Positions 48,080 through 52,509 of a stretch of DNA of 52,509 bases are shown one piece after another. Position numbers and translations under genes: made by a program. Location: assembly GCF_001681715.1 (NCBI RefSeq), contig NZ_LNWY01000032.1, positions 1 through 52,509 on the forward strand. Reading direction: 5' to 3'. The notes below the pieces were generated by a model. It saw only the letters and a program-made list of their open reading frames with translations, did not search any database and was not told the origin of the DNA. Position 1 is the first letter of the stretch; every line of letters begins with the position of its first letter. The DNA comes from Tritonibacter mobilis (lineage in GTDB: Bacteria; Pseudomonadota; Alphaproteobacteria; Rhodobacterales; Rhodobacteraceae).

Positions 48080-48739
48080 TCACTTGTCTTTCTTCTTTTT
48101 GTTCTTTTTGTTTTTGCTCTTTTTCTTTTTACCGTCAGACTTCTCAGAAAGGATCTTTTTCTCTTTCGCCTTTTCTTTGGCGATTTCCTTTTTCGCCTTG
48201 CTCTTCTCTTTTACGGCTTTAGAGGAGGCTTTCTCTTTGGCGGCTGCAAATTCAGCCATCAAGGCTTTGGCCTTTTTGGCAGCTTTGGCGGCCTTGGCCT
48301 CAGCTTTGGCGGCTTTTTCTTCTGCCGCTAGGCGCGCAGCCTCGGCAGCGGCAACAGCGCTGTGCACGCTTTCACGCGTATCCTCTGCGGCAGCACTTGC
48401 ACCTGCTTTGACGGCGGATTGCGCAGCCTCTTTGGCGGCAGCAACGGCTTTGGCCGGTGCGGGTTTTGCACGCGCTGTGCGTGGCTTTCTCGCGGCTGTG
48501 GTTTGGCGCCTTGGAGAGGCTGCCGGTTTGGATGCCGCAGACACAGGTGCCGCGCCCTCTGTTGCCATCTTCTGCGCTGCTGCCTTGAGGCTCGCCGCGC
48601 GGGCAGCGCCCAACCGTGGCACTTGCGTCAACTCTGCTTCGGATCGCGCGGCCACATCCTCGACAGAGCGAATACCGTGATCCTGCATCGCCTTTGCCAG
48701 TGCAGGTCCTACGCCTGGGAGTTTTACAATTGGGGTCAT
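48080..48739 (-). CDS. Helix-hairpin-helix protein with a histone H1-like lysine/alanine tail
   Basis: A 219-residue protein. Residues 1-60 carry two HhH motifs (LPGVGPALAKAMQDHGI and VPRLGAARAASLKAA), a sequence-independent DNA-binding fold. The rest is low-complexity Ala/Lys/Pro/Ser, passing through a long helix-prone Ala/Glu/Lys stretch (about 130-180). It ends in a very basic run with KKKKSKNKKNKKKKDK. The composition resembles histone H1 tails and bacterial H1-like proteins, pointing to a nucleoid or nucleic-acid role. The ATG at 48739 has GAGGAA about ten bases upstream and begins right at the fold; 48817 is less likely. Exact function unknown. Confidence 0.7.
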   Translation of the reverse strand: MTPIVKLPGVGPALAKAMQDHGIRSVEDVAARSEAELTQVPRLGAARAASLKAAAQKMATEGAAPVSAASKPAASPRRQTTAARKPRTARAKPAPAKAVAAAKEAAQSAVKAGASAAAEDTRESVHSAVAAAEAARLAAEEKAAKAEAKAAKAAKKAKALMAEFAAAKEKASSKAVKEKSKAKKEIAKEKAKEKKILSEKSDGKKKKSKNKKNKKKKDK

Positions 48740-48841
48740 ACGTTCGTAATTCCTCGCAACATCCTGAGTAATATCAATTTCAGAGGTTAGCACTCGCTTT
48801 TGAGATATGTCCAACATCTCTTGCGAGGCGGCGCGCGCCCT

Positions 48842-49795
48842 TCAACTCGGGAAAGGAACCAGCCGCTTTTGATCCTCGTCCCAGAGTTTCAGCCCAAGCG
48901 CGCGTATCGCTTCACCGAATTTGATCCGACGCGGAGCTATCTCCTCGGGCATGTTGTAATGGCACTGGCGTAGCCGATAGCTGGGGATACGCGCGTTAAA
49001 GTGGTGGATGTCATGCAGCGTGATATTGGCGACGGCAAAATCAAAGAACCAGCCGAAATCCAGACACGATGAGCCCTGAAGCGCCGCAACACGCGGGTTG
49101 AGGTCCGGGCGGCGGTCCCAGTAGGTGTCCTCGAAATTATGCTGCAGGTATACCAGAAACACCCCGATCATCCCGCCAAGGAAGGAAAACCCGAGCCAGA
49201 TCAACAACCCTTCGCCCCCCGCAATCGCATAGAGCGCGTAGAGCCACGCGATGATGGCGAGGTTATGCAAAACCACCTGCATCACACCGAATTCAAGCGT
49301 GTTCTTCGGCCAGCGATAGCGGATAAAATAGGTGAAGGCAGCCCCAAGCGGCACCAGCACAAACGGGTTGCGATAAAGACGATATTGCAGCCGCTGCCAG
49401 ACATTGGCGTGCTGCCATTCTCCAACCGTCATCGTGTGAATTTCACCCGTCTCGCGGTGTTCGAGGTTGCCAACATTGGCGTGATGCAGGTTGTGGTTCT
49501 GCTTCATCACCTCAAACGGGGCGAATGTAAAAGGCGAAAGCCCATGTCCCGCCCATTCATTCTGCCGACGGGTCTCAAACAGCGAGTGGTGCCCAGTGTC
49601 ATGCTGCAACACATAAAGACGCACTGCGCTGAACGCAAAAACAATGCCCGCAGGCCACATCACATACCAAAGATGTGAATAGGAAATCGCCAGATAAAGG
49701 GCCGCAAAATAAACGGCGAACGTTCCGAAATAGCTCAACGCGGCAAGCCGGTTGTCCTTCTCGGTGTACTGGCGTGTGTAGGCTCTCAGATCCAT
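48842..49795 (-). CDS. Membrane fatty acid desaturase
   Basis: A di-iron integral-membrane desaturase. The 317-residue protein has the three histidine boxes HDTGHH, HNLHH and HDIHH, and several hydrophobic helices between and around them (LWYVMWPAGIVFAFSAV, EGLLIWLGFSFLGGMIGVFL). The substrate could be acyl lipids or a carotenoid-like compound; the family is broad. The second ATG (49795, MDLRAYTRQYT) is chosen because GGGG lies upstream; the first is four codons earlier at 49807. Neighbours give no further clue. Confidence 0.9.
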   Translation of the reverse strand: MDLRAYTRQYTEKDNRLAALSYFGTFAVYFAALYLAISYSHLWYVMWPAGIVFAFSAVRLYVLQHDTGHHSLFETRRQNEWAGHGLSPFTFAPFEVMKQNHNLHHANVGNLEHRETGEIHTMTVGEWQHANVWQRLQYRLYRNPFVLVPLGAAFTYFIRYRWPKNTLEFGVMQVVLHNLAIIAWLYALYAIAGGEGLLIWLGFSFLGGMIGVFLVYLQHNFEDTYWDRRPDLNPRVAALQGSSCLDFGWFFDFAVANITLHDIHHFNARIPSYRLRQCHYNMPEEIAPRRIKFGEAIRALGLKLWDEDQKRLVPFPS

Positions 49796-49971
49796 GCCTG
49801 ACCCCATAAATACGCTCTGTGACGCCCGCGTGACGGCGGGATCGGATTAAATTCTCTTTCAATCAGTTAATATGCATACGCCCTATGACAAGTATTTGAA
49901 CAGCTATAAATACCAGCTGTGCAAAAGCCCGCCTGCGCCTCACCCTCCGTATGTGCGGTAGGGTCGTTTCC

Positions 49972-50622
49972 TCAGACCGGAGGGGTGGACAGCGCAAGAA
50001 CGCCCATTTGCTCCAGCCCTTGCAGTACCGCATCCACCGCCACAGTCGCAAGGATCAACCCCATAACCCGGCTGATCACGCTGACACCGGTCTGGCCGAT
50101 CAGCTTTTGTATCTTACTGGCGAGCAACAGCAAAACAAAGGTAATCGCCAGTACAAAGAGCAATACAACCGCCGTCATCGCCTGCTCCACCACGCCGGTG
50201 GAGTGATTGTCGGTCAGGATCACCACGGCGAGAATTGCACCGGGTGAGGCAATCGAAGGGATCGCCAGTGGAAACACAGCGCCAGAGAGATCCTCGTTTT
50301 CGGCTTCTTTTATCTCGCTTGCGGCTTTGGTTTCACCAAAAATCATGCTGAGCGCAAAGAGGAACAAGATGATCCCGCCCGCGATCTGAAACGCACCAAG
50401 GCGCAGCCCAATGCCTTCGAGAATGATCTGCCCCAAGACCAGAAACAGCCCCAAGACCAGCGCCGACACCAAAACCGCCCGCAGTGCAAATGAGCGATGC
50501 AGCCGCTGGGGGACTGCAGCCGTGGCAAACAAGAATACAGGAATGGTCCCAACCGGGTCGATCACCACAAAAAGCGTGATGAACTCCCGCACGAGGTCTT
50601 GAAAGACAAAGGGCCATGTCAT
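49972..50622 (-). CDS. MarC-family inner-membrane protein
   Basis: A 216-residue protein with six membrane helices of the MarC/UPF0056 (NAAT) family: FITLFVVIDPVGTIPVFL at the start, then FALSMIFGE and PLAIPSIASPGAILAVVILT. The role is not established; some members affect amino acid export or antibiotic resistance. AGGAG lies about ten bases before the ATG. It is followed by der on the same strand upstream, 40 bases away. Confidence 0.9.
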   Translation of the reverse strand: MTWPFVFQDLVREFITLFVVIDPVGTIPVFLFATAAVPQRLHRSFALRAVLVSALVLGLFLVLGQIILEGIGLRLGAFQIAGGIILFLFALSMIFGETKAASEIKEAENEDLSGAVFPLAIPSIASPGAILAVVILTDNHSTGVVEQAMTAVVLLFVLAITFVLLLLASKIQKLIGQTGVSVISRVMGLILATVAVDAVLQGLEQMGVLALSTPPV

Positions 50623-50662
50623 GTGGCGCGGTCTCCTGTCTGTGGGGCCGCGCTAGCTGGGA

Positions 50663-52141
50663 TCAGCTTTTACGGCCCTCAATGTGTTTACGCAGGCGCG
50701 ATGGGGTCGATTTCTTTTTCCCCTTGTAGGGGTTCTTGTCGCCCTGCCCGCGCAGCGTCAAGCGAATGGGGGTGCCCGGCATATCAAAATCTTCGCGCAA
50801 GCCATTCACGAGGTAGCGATTGTAGCTCGCAGGCATCTTATCAGGATGCGAGCACATCACCACAAAGCCCGGTGGACGGGTCTTGGCTTGGGTCATGTAG
50901 CGCAGTTTGATGCGTTTGCCTTGCGGTGCCGGCGGCGGGTGCTGTTCAAGCATACCCGCAAGCCAGCGGTTGAGTGCGGCGGTCGGCACACGGCGGTTCC
51001 AGACATCATGGGCTTTCATAATCGCCGCATGCAATCGATCCAGACCACGGCCGGTTTTTGCTGAAACTGTGACCAGAGGTGCGCCACGCAACTGTGGCAG
51101 CAGCCGCTCAAAGGCTTCTTTGAGCGCCTTGAGCTTTTCCTGCTTTTCGTCCTCAATATCCCATTTGTTGACGGCGACAACCACCGCCCGGCCTTCGCGT
51201 TCAGCCAGATCTGCGATACGCAAATCTTGCTGCTCGAACGGAATGGCTGCGTCCAGCAGCACCACCACGACCTCGGCAAATTTTACCGCGCGCAGACCGT
51301 CAGAGACCGAGAGTTTTTCCAGCTTTTCCTGCACCTTGGCTTTTTTGCGCATACCAGCGGTATCAAAGATCCGCATCGGTGTTCCGGACCAGTCGATCTT
51401 AAGACTGATGGCGTCGCGGGTGATCCCGGCCTCTGGACCTGTCAGCAGACGGTCTTCGCCAAGGATCTTATTGATCAGCGTGGACTTACCGGCGTTGGGA
51501 CGGCCCACCACGGCCACCTGAAGCGGTTTTTCCATGGTCGGAACGGGTGTTGCGGCGATCTCTTCGCCTTCGTTGAACGCCTCATTCTCGTCCTCATCCA
51601 GCACCACGTCGGTGGCAGGCGCGGTCTCTTCAGCGAGTTTTTCGAATTTCTCCGACACGGGCAGAAGTTCGGAATAAAGATCGTTCAGGCCTTCGCCGTG
51701 TTCGCCCGACATGCGGATCGGCTCACCAAGCCCCAGACCATAGGCCTCAATCACACCCGCATCGGCGGCGGAGCCTTCGGATTTATTGGCTGCGAGAATG
51801 ACATGCGCAGATTTCTTGCGCAGGATCTCGGCAAACATCTCATCCGTGGGGGTCACACCAGCGCGCGCATCGATGATGAACAGGCAGACATCCGCCATTT
51901 CCACCGCCCGCTCCGTTAGGCGACGCATGCGTCCCTCCAGGCTGTTGTCGGTGGCGTCTTCCAGACCGGCGCTGTCGATGACAGTAAAGCGCAGATCACC
52001 CAGCCGCGCCTCACCCTCGCGCAGGTCGCGCGTGACACCGGGCTGGTCATCGACCAGCGCCAGTTTCTTGCCGACGAGACGGTTGAACAAAGTGGACTTG
52101 CCCACATTTGGGCGCCCCACGATGGCGAGCGTAAAGGACAT
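50663..52141 (-). CDS. der: Ribosome biogenesis GTPase Der (EngA)
   Basis: An essential GTPase for 50S subunit maturation with two tandem G domains. The first P-loop is GRPNVGKST near the start, followed by DSAGLED and ANKSEG; the second is GRPNAGKST, followed by [10 protein letters not shown] and VNKWDIED. The C-terminal KH-like domain ends in a basic tail ([24 protein letters not shown] region). The 492-residue length is typical. The ATG at 52141 ([16 protein letters not shown]) is the family start; 32 upstream codons in frame are not similar. Confidence 0.98.
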   Translation of the reverse strand: MSFTLAIVGRPNVGKSTLFNRLVGKKLALVDDQPGVTRDLREGEARLGDLRFTVIDSAGLEDATDNSLEGRMRRLTERAVEMADVCLFIIDARAGVTPTDEMFAEILRKKSAHVILAANKSEGSAADAGVIEAYGLGLGEPIRMSGEHGEGLNDLYSELLPVSEKFEKLAEETAPATDVVLDEDENEAFNEGEEIAATPVPTMEKPLQVAVVGRPNAGKSTLINKILGEDRLLTGPEAGITRDAISLKIDWSGTPMRIFDTAGMRKKAKVQEKLEKLSVSDGLRAVKFAEVVVVLLDAAIPFEQQDLRIADLAEREGRAVVVAVNKWDIEDEKQEKLKALKEAFERLLPQLRGAPLVTVSAKTGRGLDRLHAAIMKAHDVWNRRVPTAALNRWLAGMLEQHPPPAPQGKRIKLRYMTQAKTRPPGFVVMCSHPDKMPASYNRYLVNGLREDFDMPGTPIRLTLRGQGDKNPYKGKKKSTPSRLRKHIEGRKS

Positions 52142-52509
52142 GGATCCGGACTTTCCGTGATTGGTGAACCGCGCGCATAGCCTATCTTTGCCGCACACGC
52201 CAGTAAATAATATGCCCAGGCGACTTGGCGCGACCAAAACACGCGAGGACTGTACGGGTGATTTTCACAGCTTCAGCGCCCTGAACACCCTGCCGCCTTG
52301 ATCCGGTCGACAAACAGCGGGGTCCTCCCGCCCCTTTGCAACGCAGCCTGTGGCTGCATCACAAGAAGCGTTGGGCCGGGCGGGGCCGCGCCCGAGGGGC
52401 GGCCCCCCCCCCCCCCCCTGCGCCAAACGCAGCGCCAAAAATTCAAGGGGGCCAACCCCAGCCGTTTGCGAAAAACCCCCCAAATTCCGTCCCGCGCCCC
52501 CCCAAAAAA
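52142..52509. other. G+C-rich non-coding window edge
   Basis: 368 bases upstream of der without a credible gene. It contains a small hairpin GCAGCC-TGT-GGCTGC (52343-52357), several G/C-rich inverted repeats and a run of 16 C residues (52403-52418). It ends in a stretch of A. The composition and the homopolymer suggest the end of an assembly contig in repeat-like sequence. Confidence 0.6.

Overview
The window is a 52.5 kb chromosomal segment of a marine alphaproteobacterium of the Roseobacter group (Rhodobacterales). Evidence for this: the DMSP lyase dddP with every known metal ligand and its catalytic residue in place; the gene orders yajC-secD-secF / Mth938-like-ccmA-ccmB-ccmC-ccmD-ccmG and glnB-glnA; a Rhodobacterales-type FliG and DUF6455 protein; and coding regions that look to be about 60% G+C. 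The exact genus (Ruegeria, Phaeobacter, Tritonibacter or a relative) cannot be fixed from these genes alone. Both ends look like contig edges: the first ~340 bases are unusually A+T rich, and the last ~100 contain a 16-base C run and finish in A.

Layout. 1-3.2 kb: trigger factor and an outer-membrane porin. 3.5-10.5 kb: a compact four-gene signalling operon on the minus strand (CheB-CheR-PAS-histidine kinase fusion, stand-alone receiver, two-venus-flytrap periplasmic-sensor kinase, second stand-alone receiver), all junctions overlapping or touching. 11-13.5 kb: a large chemoreceptor ending in a CheR/CheB docking pentapeptide. 13.8-17.4 kb: aconitase B and a divergent Hint-like protein. 17.4-21 kb: NAD(P)HX repair enzyme divergent from glnB-glnA. 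21-24.6 kb: YegD-type Hsp70, lytic transglycosylase, an unknown membrane-anchored protein. 24.6-28.4 kb: a DUF3445 N-demethylase-like gene divergent from dddP, then an EEP-family protein and a Nudix protein. 28.5-35.8 kb: hydrolase-OsmC fusion, DUF6455, purB, GNAT, a TPR lipo/periplasmic protein, FliG, LpxL-like acyltransferase, DUF1223. 36-40 kb: aconitase A, an ABM-like protein, an SDR. 40-46.5 kb: cytochrome c maturation and Sec accessory genes. 46.6-52.1 kb: serS, a helix-hairpin-helix protein with a histone-H1-like lysine tail, a fatty acid desaturase, MarC and der.

How the genes work together. The window mixes housekeeping (protein folding and export, translation, nitrogen assimilation, purine synthesis, TCA cycle, ribosome assembly) with a sensory/motility theme (signalling operon, chemoreceptor, FliG) and osmolyte catabolism (dddP, DUF3445). 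Most of the novelty is regulatory. Both aconitase genes carry a related GTATAC-type dyad at a similar distance upstream. acnA also has a perfect 19-bp palindrome. The dddP/DUF3445 divergent promoter has a strong dyad. glnBA is preceded by a 19-bp palindrome plus a repeated half site. A short palindromic repeat occurs once between genes and once in frame inside the NAD(P)HX repair gene. No tRNA, rRNA, CRISPR array, transposase or prophage was found.
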